This document shows, piece after piece, positions 1 to 8,205 of a stretch of DNA of 32,999 nt. Source of the stretch: Gammaproteobacteria bacterium (GTDB lineage: Bacteria > Pseudomonadota > Gammaproteobacteria > Magnimaribacterales > TMED112); contig PBBW01000001.1 of assembly GCA_002716745.1 (NCBI GenBank), positions 256,886-289,884 on the forward strand, in the 5' to 3' direction. The notes beneath the pieces were generated by a model. That model did not search any database and was not told the DNA's origin. It was given only the letters and a program-made list of their open reading frames with translations. Made by a program: the position numbers and the translations under genes. Each line of letters starts with the position of its first letter. Position 1 is the first letter of the stretch.

Positions 1-432
1 CCAAATAACTTCGTAAACCTTAGAGGAAACGAAGCTCCATATACTCCAAGACTCTCATTATCTATACGTGGTGAGCATACATATAGGTTTGGTAATGGTA
101 TGGAATTAAAGCCTGGCTTTAGTTACAGATGGGAAGATTCATCTTACACATCAATCTGGAACGCTGACAAGCATATAAATGATGAAGGTGGATTTGATGG
201 TCCAGGTTACTTTGCTCAGCCAATTGAGACCTTTTCTGATAGACGTCCAGCATGGGAAATGTGGGATTACTTCCTAACATTAGATTCCAAGCAAGGATGG
301 TATTTACAAGGGTATTCCTATAATGCAAATAGTGAGATTGTTCCTTATGCATTGTGGATTGAAGCAGGATTCCCAAGAGGATCATATTCAGCCCCTGCAC
401 AGAAAGGTATAAGATTTGGATACTATTGGTAA
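1..432 (+). CDS. TonB-dependent receptor, C-terminal fragment (5' end outside window)
   Basis: Frame open from base 1 (PNNFVNLRGNEAPYTPRLSLSIRGEHTYRFGNGMELKPGFSYRWEDSSYTSIW...), beta-barrel-like aromatic alternation, C-terminal ...GIRFGYYW. Confidence 0.75.
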   Translation, partial: PNNFVNLRGNEAPYTPRLSLSIRGEHTYRFGNGMELKPGFSYRWEDSSYTSIWNADKHINDEGGFDGPGYFAQPIETFSDRRPAWEMWDYFLTLDSKQGWYLQGYSYNANSEIVPYALWIEAGFPRGSYSAPAQKGIRFGYYW

Positions 433-452
433 TCGATAAAATCCTGTAATAT

Positions 453-479
453 AAAAGGAGGGTTCGCCCTCCTTTTTTT
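453..479 (+). terminator. Intrinsic terminator after TBDR fragment
   Basis: aaaaggaggg-ttcg-ccctcctttttt: GC stem, tetraloop, T-tract. Confidence 0.85.
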
Positions 480-950
480 ATGCATACACCAGATATTTCA
501 GACCATTATCCAACCCTGCCATATTTAAATGGTTTTATATCTTATGGACAGATACACAGATTAGCAGGAGAACTACAAACAGTTTATTGTCCTGATGATA
601 ACTCAAAGGTTAAATCACTATTGCAGTCCAATGGAACAGGGAAAATCCTTTTTATTGATGGTCAAGCCTCTAACAAGGTTGCGCTTCTAGGTGATATTCT
701 TGCAACAAAAGCAATTAAGAATAATTGGTTGGGTATAATTGTAAATGGCTGTGTGAGGGACGTTGAGATCTTAAGAGATCTTCCATTATGTATTTTTGCC
801 TTAGGTGCTTGCCCAAAAAAAAGCTCTAAAAAAGATAGAGGTGAAGTAGGTATACCCCTCAAAATTCAAGGCATAAATATAAATAACGGTTATTGGGCTT
901 ACGGTGATCTCAATGGAATCTTAATATCTAAGAATGAACTGAGCTTCTAA
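480..950 (+). CDS. rraA: RraA-family protein (RNase E activity regulator / HMG aldolase-like fold)
   Basis: 156 aa; TPDISDHYP start, GQI..AGELQTVYCPDDNSKVK, GKILFIDGQAS, GDILATKAIKNNWLGIIVNGCVRD typical of RraA/HMG aldolase family. Confidence 0.75.
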   Translation: MHTPDISDHYPTLPYLNGFISYGQIHRLAGELQTVYCPDDNSKVKSLLQSNGTGKILFIDGQASNKVALLGDILATKAIKNNWLGIIVNGCVRDVEILRDLPLCIFALGACPKKSSKKDRGEVGIPLKIQGININNGYWAYGDLNGILISKNELSF

Positions 951-3373
951 TTACACCTAAATAACTTACCAGTTTTATTCTTGGCAAAATTAATACTTCT
1001 CAACTCAACATCCAATGGACCCTCTGACATAAGTATAAAGGGGATGTTTACTTTCGATAGATCTACCCCTTGATCCACAAGACAGCTTAATGGAATACTG
1101 TAATCACTAAATTCATTTGATTCAGAAAAATAATTTGATAGGTCTAATGTAGCCATGCAATCAAATCCGCACATAAAAATAAAATACATTGGTTTTTCTT
1201 TGTCTAAAAACCTTGCCTTAATATTAAGGAAACCGTCCTCAAGATTATTTAAGTTAAGAATACTTTGAGAGATAATTATCAAGCTATTTGGAAACTGACT
1301 ATTTTCAAGTACCACCTTTAGTGTGTCATCTTGTTTTTCTACATCAATAAGCTCAGTTGAAACTACTCCTGATTGCGATATGGTCTGGCCTGACAGTATT
1401 TGAAATTGTTGAAGGTTGTTTTCTTGTATATATCCAAGAAAACCCTCCGAAATAGATCCATTTAATAAGCTTAATTCGCTAAGTTCTAAAAAGGATTGGT
1501 CCAATTCTTCATTGAAAAAGCTAAGATTAGTGGAACTCTCATAGTTAAGACCATAATCAAATGCAAATAAAGGGTCGCTTGCAGAATCATAAAAGTTTAA
1601 ATTGGCTTGAAATGGATTTTTAGGCCAACTAAATGGTAGCTTACCAATAAAATCATAATTGATATTATTATTAGCCTTTTTAAAAATAACATCAGTCATT
1701 CCTCTTGATTCTGTACCAGGCAACCAAGCTGCAATAAATGCCTCAGAAAGATTCAATTCTTTGGTCATCCAAAGAGGTCGTCCTGAAAAGAATATTGATA
1801 CTGCTGGAATGCCTTTAGTTTTAAGTTTTTTTAAAAAAACCTGTTGTCTCGTCTGAGCAAACCTAAGGTTTCTTCTATCACCAACACCTTCAGCATATGG
1901 TTGTTCACCATAAACGACTATTGCTGCATCATAAGATTCATTTATATTGTTCAAATTCTTAACATATGTAAGGTTTTCTTTGCCAACAATCTCTTGCACT
2001 GCTTGCAAGAATGTAATAGATCCTGGAAAGTCAGAGTTTTCATTGTTAGTGCCCTGCCAATCAAGTGTCCAACCACCTGTTTGAGTTCTTAGCGAGTCTG
2101 CATCTTTACCTACTACTAAAATTTTTGCATCTCTCGAAAGTGGAAGGATATTATTATTATTTTTAAGTAAGACCATTGACTCTCGTACTGCTTGTCTTGC
2201 CACATCTCGATTTTTTTGAGTACCGACCTCAGAAAACATTGTGCTGTCTGGCCTTCTGCCATCGAACATTCCTAAACGTTCTTTTACAAGCAGGATGCGT
2301 CTGACAGCATCATCTAGCCTCTCTAAAGATATTTCACCAGATTTAACTTGTCTAAGTGTATTTCTGTACAAATCCTTCCAATTCTCTGGCACCATAAACA
2401 TATCGACACCCGCATTAAAAGATTCAGCACAATTTGCATTTGAGCATCCTGGCACTTGTCCATGGCCATTCCAGTCCCCCACCACAAATCCATCAAAATT
2501 CATCTGATTCTTGAGGACTTCTGTGAGAATATAATAGTTGCCATGAATTTTTGATCCATTCCATGAATTAAAACTTGCCATTACTGTTTGGATGCAATTA
2601 TCTAACGCTCCAAAATACGATGTTCCGTGAATTTCTTTTAATGCTTCCTCTGTAGTCTTAGTATCTCCTTGATCTCGACCTAAAAATGTCCCTCCATCTC
2701 CTAAAAAATGTTTTGCAGTACCTATTATTTTTTTATTTGAAAGGAATTCTTCATCTTTACCTTGTAGTCCCTCTATAAAAGCATTACCTAAAACTGTTAC
2801 AAGCTCGGGGCTCTCAGAGTAACCCTCATAGGTTCTACCCCACCTATAGTCTTGAGGTACGGTTACAGTAGGAGCAAAAGTCCAGAAAAGACCAGTTGCA
2901 AGGACTTCTTCTGCAACAGCAGACCCTATCTCTTTAAGGAGATCTGGATTCTGTGACGCCCCAAGGCCAATGTTGTGTGGGTAAATTGTTGCTCCAAAAA
3001 CATTACTATGTCCATGAACTGCATCTGTACCCCAAAGAACAGGAATATTTGCTCCTCCTCTTTCAACAGAATTATTATAAAAATCTTGAGCTAACTCTTT
3101 CCATTCATTAGTTGACGACCTAAGTTTACCGTTAGGTGATGTATTCCCACCATTTAAAATCCCACCAAGTGGATACTTTTTTAAATCTGAAGGTTCAACA
3201 AAATCAAGGTCAGCCATTATTACCTGCCCGACTTTTTCATCAACTGTCATTCCAGAAAGGATTTTTTGAACCTTATCTATATCACCAGTTGGGCAAAAAT
3301 TTTCTCTTGTCCAGTCCACTGCATGCGATAAAAAATTTACAAATAGAAACGTAAAAATAAAAGCTTTTTTCAT
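947..3373 (-). CDS. Glycoside hydrolase family 3 (beta-glucosidase / exo-beta-glucanase-like), secreted
   Basis: 808 aa, N-terminal signal-like sequence; WGTDAVHGHSNVFGATIYPHNIGLGAS, AKHFLGDGGT, GFVVGDWNG nucleophile region, REsMVLLKNNNNILPL. Confidence 0.92.
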   Translation of the reverse strand: MKKAFIFTFLFVNFLSHAVDWTRENFCPTGDIDKVQKILSGMTVDEKVGQVIMADLDFVEPSDLKKYPLGGILNGGNTSPNGKLRSSTNEWKELAQDFYNNSVERGGANIPVLWGTDAVHGHSNVFGATIYPHNIGLGASQNPDLLKEIGSAVAEEVLATGLFWTFAPTVTVPQDYRWGRTYEGYSESPELVTVLGNAFIEGLQGKDEEFLSNKKIIGTAKHFLGDGGTFLGRDQGDTKTTEEALKEIHGTSYFGALDNCIQTVMASFNSWNGSKIHGNYYILTEVLKNQMNFDGFVVGDWNGHGQVPGCSNANCAESFNAGVDMFMVPENWKDLYRNTLRQVKSGEISLERLDDAVRRILLVKERLGMFDGRRPDSTMFSEVGTQKNRDVARQAVRESMVLLKNNNNILPLSRDAKILVVGKDADSLRTQTGGWTLDWQGTNNENSDFPGSITFLQAVQEIVGKENLTYVKNLNNINESYDAAIVVYGEQPYAEGVGDRRNLRFAQTRQQVFLKKLKTKGIPAVSIFFSGRPLWMTKELNLSEAFIAAWLPGTESRGMTDVIFKKANNNINYDFIGKLPFSWPKNPFQANLNFYDSASDPLFAFDYGLNYESSTNLSFFNEELDQSFLELSELSLLNGSISEGFLGYIQENNLQQFQILSGQTISQSGVVSTELIDVEKQDDTLKVVLENSQFPNSLIIISQSILNLNNLEDGFLNIKARFLDKEKPMYFIFMCGFDCMATLDLSNYFSESNEFSDYSIPLSCLVDQGVDLSKVNIPFILMSEGPLDVELRSINFAKNKTGKLFRCN

Positions 3374-3440
3374 AGTTATCTCCTTTGGCCCAAACAGATG
3401 TATAAAATCAATACACGGTTACTGTTATATCAATATTTTA

Positions 3441-5051
3441 TTAAAAAGCACCATCAAAATATACATAAATCCCGGCAATAACGACAAGAATTGCAGTTGA
3501 ACCAAAGTTAAATAATTTTGAGGTTTTGAAATCATTTGAATCTAACTTGAAAACCTTGTCATTTTCTTTCTTTGGCGAAAGTAATGTACTTACTATAAAT
3601 GCAAGGGCAAATGATATAGCCATCTGATGCATAAAAGGCTCAATTAGAGATTCACTTGTATTTGCTACATAAAGTTTCATTACAATCCCGGCTATCAAAG
3701 CTACGAATGAGCCCCACAAAACTGAACTTGATGTTGATTGTTTGAAAAAAATTGCCGATAAAAATACAAATAATATTACGGGGCTAAATAATCCCATATA
3801 TTCTTGTACATACTGAAAAGCAGAATCAAGACTTCCTAAGAATATTGGGGCAACTACTATTGATACTATGAGACCAATAACACTGACTACTCTTCCAACA
3901 AAAACCAACTTGTCATCCTCAACATCATTAAAGTTTCGGTAAATGTCCATAGTAAAAATTGTACTTAAACTGTTTGATAACGAAGCCAACGAAGAAACAA
4001 TAGCTGCGACCAAAGCAGCAAATGTCAAACCTAAAATTCCATTAGGTAACAATGAAAGCATTGTAGGATATGCTCTTGACCTATCTCCTTCTAGTGAATC
4101 GATTACATTGCCCTCTAACGCAACTGCTATTAGACCAGGGAGTACTACAACAACAGGCATTAGCAGCTTCAAGAAACCTGCAAACATGAGACCATTTTGT
4201 GCTTCATTTAAGCTTTTACCTCCAAGAGCTCTTTGGGTAATGTATTGGTTTGTTCCCCAATAATAAAAGTGTGCTATCCACATACCACCAATTAATACCC
4301 AAATACCAGGAAGTTTTACATAGTTGCTGTACGCCTCAGGATCCTCTGCTTTTGAAACATACGGCAGCAAGGCGTCAAATTTTTGCGGATACTCACTTAA
4401 TAGAATACTAAATCCTTCAACAACTCCATTACCATCAGATATTGCGTTTAGACCCACATAAGAAACAAATAATCCAGCAAAAATTAATAGTGTTACTTGA
4501 ATTATATCTGTAAAAGCTACTGCTTTAAGTCCTCCATAGAGTGAATAAGCTAATGATAGTGCTCCAAGAAGTATCATGGAAACTATTAAATCCAATCCAG
4601 TTAAATTATTAACTGCTTTAGCTCCTAGCCATAGAATAGTTGGCAAGATTACCATTACATACATTATCAACATTAGAATTGCCAATAGAGTGCTAACATT
4701 TTGATCATATCTTTGTGATAAAAGCTGAGGCATTGTGAACACTTTCTGTTTTAGATAGACAGGAAGTAAGAACTTTCCAACGACTATCAAAGCTATAGCA
4801 GCCGTCCACTCATAGGTCGCTATAGCTATTCCCATTGCATAAGCGTCACCATTCATCCCAATAATTTGATCAGCTGCAATATTAGCTGCTATTAAGGATG
4901 TTCCAATAGCCCACCATGGAAGGGATCGCCCTGCTAAAAAATAATCTTCTGCAGTTTTTTTCTCACCTTTTTTGGTTAAAGAAATATATGTTGCTATTCC
5001 AACAAGAACAATGGCATAGATGCCAACGATAAAGTAGTCCAGACTATTCAT
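3441..5051 (-). CDS. Sodium:solute symporter (SSS family, SGLT-like sugar symporter)
   Basis: 536 aa, many TM segments; DYFLAGRSLPWWAIGTSLIAANIAADQIIGMNG, YYWGTNQYITQRALGGKS typical of SGLT-like SSS proteins. Confidence 0.9.
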   Translation of the reverse strand: MNSLDYFIVGIYAIVLVGIATYISLTKKGEKKTAEDYFLAGRSLPWWAIGTSLIAANIAADQIIGMNGDAYAMGIAIATYEWTAAIALIVVGKFLLPVYLKQKVFTMPQLLSQRYDQNVSTLLAILMLIMYVMVILPTILWLGAKAVNNLTGLDLIVSMILLGALSLAYSLYGGLKAVAFTDIIQVTLLIFAGLFVSYVGLNAISDGNGVVEGFSILLSEYPQKFDALLPYVSKAEDPEAYSNYVKLPGIWVLIGGMWIAHFYYWGTNQYITQRALGGKSLNEAQNGLMFAGFLKLLMPVVVVLPGLIAVALEGNVIDSLEGDRSRAYPTMLSLLPNGILGLTFAALVAAIVSSLASLSNSLSTIFTMDIYRNFNDVEDDKLVFVGRVVSVIGLIVSIVVAPIFLGSLDSAFQYVQEYMGLFSPVILFVFLSAIFFKQSTSSSVLWGSFVALIAGIVMKLYVANTSESLIEPFMHQMAISFALAFIVSTLLSPKKENDKVFKLDSNDFKTSKLFNFGSTAILVVIAGIYVYFDGAF

Positions 5052-5985
5052 GAAGCCTCCTCACAATTGAATAATTTAGATTGCCATACAAAGGTGTATG
5101 TTCTTTTGTTATTAAATGAATTGAGGTGTCTGTAAGGATTTTTCTATGATGTTGGGAGTGGTGTTCATTAAATTCTGAAATCAATAATTCTACCGCTCCG
5201 AGTTTTTGCATCCTTCGCATCAAGGCTCCGGCAAAATAAATTCCTCCTACAGCCATAACAGTTAGGTTCAAATCTGCAAGAACTCTACCAAGACATTTGC
5301 AAAAATTATTAATTACAAAAGTTGCAGTCTTATCTAAATTATAAGCATCAACGATTTGTTCAGATGATAATGAAATACCACTAATGCTTTTGTAGATTTT
5401 TTGTATACCGGTTCCTGACAGATAATTTTCAAGGACTTTAAAATCTGAGGTATTCTGAATTTGAAATTGTTGGTTTAAATAATTATTAAAACTTTTTGTA
5501 TTGCCAAGTTCAGTTGCGAATACGTACGGAATCTGATTAATATGTCTTAGGATTGATACACCAAGACCAGTGCCAGGCCCTATTGCTATGCTCGTTTTTT
5601 TTGGATCTCTATTACCGCCCTTTAGTAGAGTAAAATCGTCTTGATTTAGTAGCGGTAGACAATAACCAATAGACTCCCAATCATTGAGCATATCGCACCT
5701 ATTAACCTTAAAAGTATTTTGAATTAAATTACCATCAAGTACTAGTGATCTATTTGTCATTGAGACAACATTCTCATGTCTTGGTCCCGCTGCTGAAAAT
5801 ATTATTTCGCTTAAGTTCTCATCTTTCGTGTAATCCTTTATTACGTTAAAGATTTCTTCATTTGAACTTACTTTGGTTTTTGATACATCAATAATAGACA
5901 GATCTTTTGCATTCCCAATACCAGCACGCAAGTTGGTGCCACCCAGATCAAGAAGTAGTTTTTTTCTAATCAATTTGCTCCCCAA
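5044..5985 (-). CDS. glk: Glucokinase (Glk family)
   Basis: 313 aa; LLLDLGGTNLRAGI ATP-binding motif, AIGPGTGLGVSIL, ATELGNTKSF; overlaps the downstream symporter by 8 bp. Confidence 0.82.
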   Translation of the reverse strand: MGSKLIRKKLLLDLGGTNLRAGIGNAKDLSIIDVSKTKVSSNEEIFNVIKDYTKDENLSEIIFSAAGPRHENVVSMTNRSLVLDGNLIQNTFKVNRCDMLNDWESIGYCLPLLNQDDFTLLKGGNRDPKKTSIAIGPGTGLGVSILRHINQIPYVFATELGNTKSFNNYLNQQFQIQNTSDFKVLENYLSGTGIQKIYKSISGISLSSEQIVDAYNLDKTATFVINNFCKCLGRVLADLNLTVMAVGGIYFAGALMRRMQKLGAVELLISEFNEHHSQHHRKILTDTSIHLITKEHTPLYGNLNYSIVRRLHE

Positions 5986-6135
5986 GATTTGTAAAGTATA
6001 TTAAATTTATTGGTCTAACTATAGTGGAAACAAATATTAAAATTTAGATTTTAAAATTTCCTTCTAAAGCTGTACTACTACAAATATAAAATTTACTCTT
6101 TAGTTACGAATGAAGGATCTGTTTAATGACTAATT

Positions 6136-7476
6136 ATGGATTGGAAAAATAAAGTTATTTATCAAATTTACCCAAGAAGCTTCTATGATTCATCAGGAAG
6201 TGGTGTTGGTGATATAGAGGGAATAATTCAAAAAGTTGACTATCTTAAAAATTTATCTGTTGATTACATCTGGATTTCGCCCTTCTTCAAATCGCCTCAA
6301 AAAGATTTTGGCTACGATGTATCAAGCTATAGGGAGGTTGATCCAATATTTGGATCAAACGATGATCTAAAAAGATTAGTTGATGTATGTCACAAAAATG
6401 ATTTAAAAGTCATCATTGACTTGGTCTTAAGCCATACATCTGATGAGCATCCATGGTTTAAGCAAAGTGAAAATAAGGCAAATAACTTTGATGATTGGTA
6501 TGTATGGTGTGATGGCGATTTTAACCAACCTCCAAATAATTGGTTATCTGTTTTTGGTGGGTCCTCATGGAAGTGGTCAACTAATAGAGGTGCATATTAT
6601 CTTCATAATTTTCTGGAATCTCAGCCAGATCTAAATTTTCATAATATTGAAGTCCAGAAACAAATGCTTGAAGAAATTAAATTTTGGTTAGATTTTGGGA
6701 TAGATGGTTTTAGATTTGATGTAATTAATTTTCTTTTTCATGATAAAAATTTTAGAGATAATCCTTTGAAAGATCGAAAAGATGTGCGCCCTCTGGGTTT
6801 TAATAAAGGCAACCCTTATGGTCTTCAAATACACAAATACGATAATACACGACCAGAAACGGAAGACTATATTAAAAAAATTAGATCTTTGTTAAATAGA
6901 TATAATGCTATTTCTATTGGTGAAATAGTTGCTGATGAACCAATGGATGTTATAGCAAGGTATGCCAAAACAGATTCTTTACATATGGCATATTGCTTTG
7001 AATTTTTATCAGATGATTTTCAGCTTGATAAAGTTGACGAAGTTGTAAATTTATTCTTTAAGAAAAATAAGGAGTCATGGCCATGCTGGTCTTTTAGTAA
7101 TCACGATGCAAAAAGAATAGTTTCTAGAGCAAACATGAATTCAAAAAAAATTATGAAAAAACTTTTAGAGTTAAAGGGGAATATATGTATATACCAGGGA
7201 GAAGAACTTGGACTACCAGAAACAATTGTAGACTTTGACGATATACAAGATCCCTTTGGGAAATCATTTTGGCCTGAATTTAAAGGGCGTGATGGGTGTA
7301 GAACACCTATGCCATGGGATTCAAATTTATCATACTTCGGGTTTTCAAACTCAATGCCCTGGTTAAAACATAACGAGAACTACAAAAAATTATCTGTTAA
7401 TTTGCAAGAAAAAGATCCTCATTCGATGCTGAACTATACAAAAAAGTTGATACTCGAAAGAAAGAAGTTATTTTAA
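6136..7476 (+). CDS. GH13 alpha-glucosidase/alpha-amylase-like enzyme lacking a C-terminal domain
   Basis: 446 aa; VIYQIYPRSFYDS, DLVLSHTSDEHPWF, DGFRFDVINF, SIGEIVADEP, SFSNHDAKR; ends at the helix that normally precedes the C-domain. Confidence 0.88.
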   Translation: MDWKNKVIYQIYPRSFYDSSGSGVGDIEGIIQKVDYLKNLSVDYIWISPFFKSPQKDFGYDVSSYREVDPIFGSNDDLKRLVDVCHKNDLKVIIDLVLSHTSDEHPWFKQSENKANNFDDWYVWCDGDFNQPPNNWLSVFGGSSWKWSTNRGAYYLHNFLESQPDLNFHNIEVQKQMLEEIKFWLDFGIDGFRFDVINFLFHDKNFRDNPLKDRKDVRPLGFNKGNPYGLQIHKYDNTRPETEDYIKKIRSLLNRYNAISIGEIVADEPMDVIARYAKTDSLHMAYCFEFLSDDFQLDKVDEVVNLFFKKNKESWPCWSFSNHDAKRIVSRANMNSKKIMKKLLELKGNICIYQGEELGLPETIVDFDDIQDPFGKSFWPEFKGRDGCRTPMPWDSNLSYFGFSNSMPWLKHNENYKKLSVNLQEKDPHSMLNYTKKLILERKKLF

Positions 7477-7479
7477 ATT

Positions 7480-7543
7480 GCTGCCTAGACTTAAACAGAA
7501 TAGAAGTTGGGCCATTTATTCTGAGGGAGTCAAGCTAGGCAGC
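7480..7543. repeat. Imperfect inverted repeat / potential long stem-loop
   Basis: GCTGCCTAG (7480-7488) ... CTAGGCAGC (7535-7543), inner CAGAATA (7496-7502) ... TATTCTG (7517-7523). Confidence 0.6.
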
Positions 7544-7699
7544 GAGACTGAATTGGATATATTACATGAAAAAATGCAAATAAATAGTTTTTTTATGTAA
7601 AAATAGTATTTTTGTAAACTTTTTTGTAGTTTTTACCCAAATATATTAATTTTTATAGGATAAATATGCGTAATAAGCTGAGTTTAAGGTTTAGATTAT

Positions 7700-8173
7700 T
7701 TGTCATATAATTATCCAGTGTCTATTTGGTTCAAAGATTATAAAATTAGTGATTTCAAAGATTCATCTGTAAATATTGATGAGCATTTAGGAATTGAATT
7801 TCTTGAGATTGGCAAAGATTTTTTCAAATCAAGAATGCCTGTGGATAGTCGAACTAAGCAACCCCTTGGTTTGTTGCACGGAGGTGCTTCTTGTGTTCTC
7901 GCAGAAAGCACAGCAAGTTTCGCTGCATTCCTTACTGTTGACCCAACCAAAAAAACAGTTGTAGGTCTAAGCTTAGTAGCAAACCATATTCGAACAGCGA
8001 CATCTGGACATGTTTTTGCTTGTGCTAAAGCAATACATATTGGTAAATCAACTTCAATCTGGGATGTAGAGATTACTAATGATACAGATGAACTAATATC
8101 AAAGATATCATTTACTGCTATGCATAAAGAGCTCAAGAAAGAAAACACTATCTTAAAACCATCCAAAAAGTAG
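7700..8173 (+). CDS. Hotdog-fold thioesterase (YdiI/MenI/PaaI-like), probable TTG start
   Basis: 157 aa; HLGIEFLEIGKDFFKSRMPVDSRTKQPLGLLHGGASCVLAESTAS...ANHIRTATSGHVFACAKAIHIGKSTSIWDVEI. Confidence 0.87.
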   Translation: MSYNYPVSIWFKDYKISDFKDSSVNIDEHLGIEFLEIGKDFFKSRMPVDSRTKQPLGLLHGGASCVLAESTASFAAFLTVDPTKKTVVGLSLVANHIRTATSGHVFACAKAIHIGKSTSIWDVEITNDTDELISKISFTAMHKELKKENTILKPSKK

Positions 8174-8205
8174 AAAAAATGCCAAAATAATGCTACTTTC
8201 GAGCT

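Noticed and set aside
7478-7600. 40-codon open stretch after GH13 as a simple frameshifted C-terminus
   Set aside because: The translated stretch does not look like a GH13 C-domain; kept only as context for the truncation finding
7738-8166. 142-aa antisense ORF over the thioesterase
   Set aside because: Opposes a clear hotdog thioesterase; no motif or ribosome-binding site
8167-8199. AAAGTAG...CTACTTT hairpin before the 790-aa TBDR start
   Set aside because: 7-bp AT-rich stem with a 19-nt loop; weak and plausible by chance
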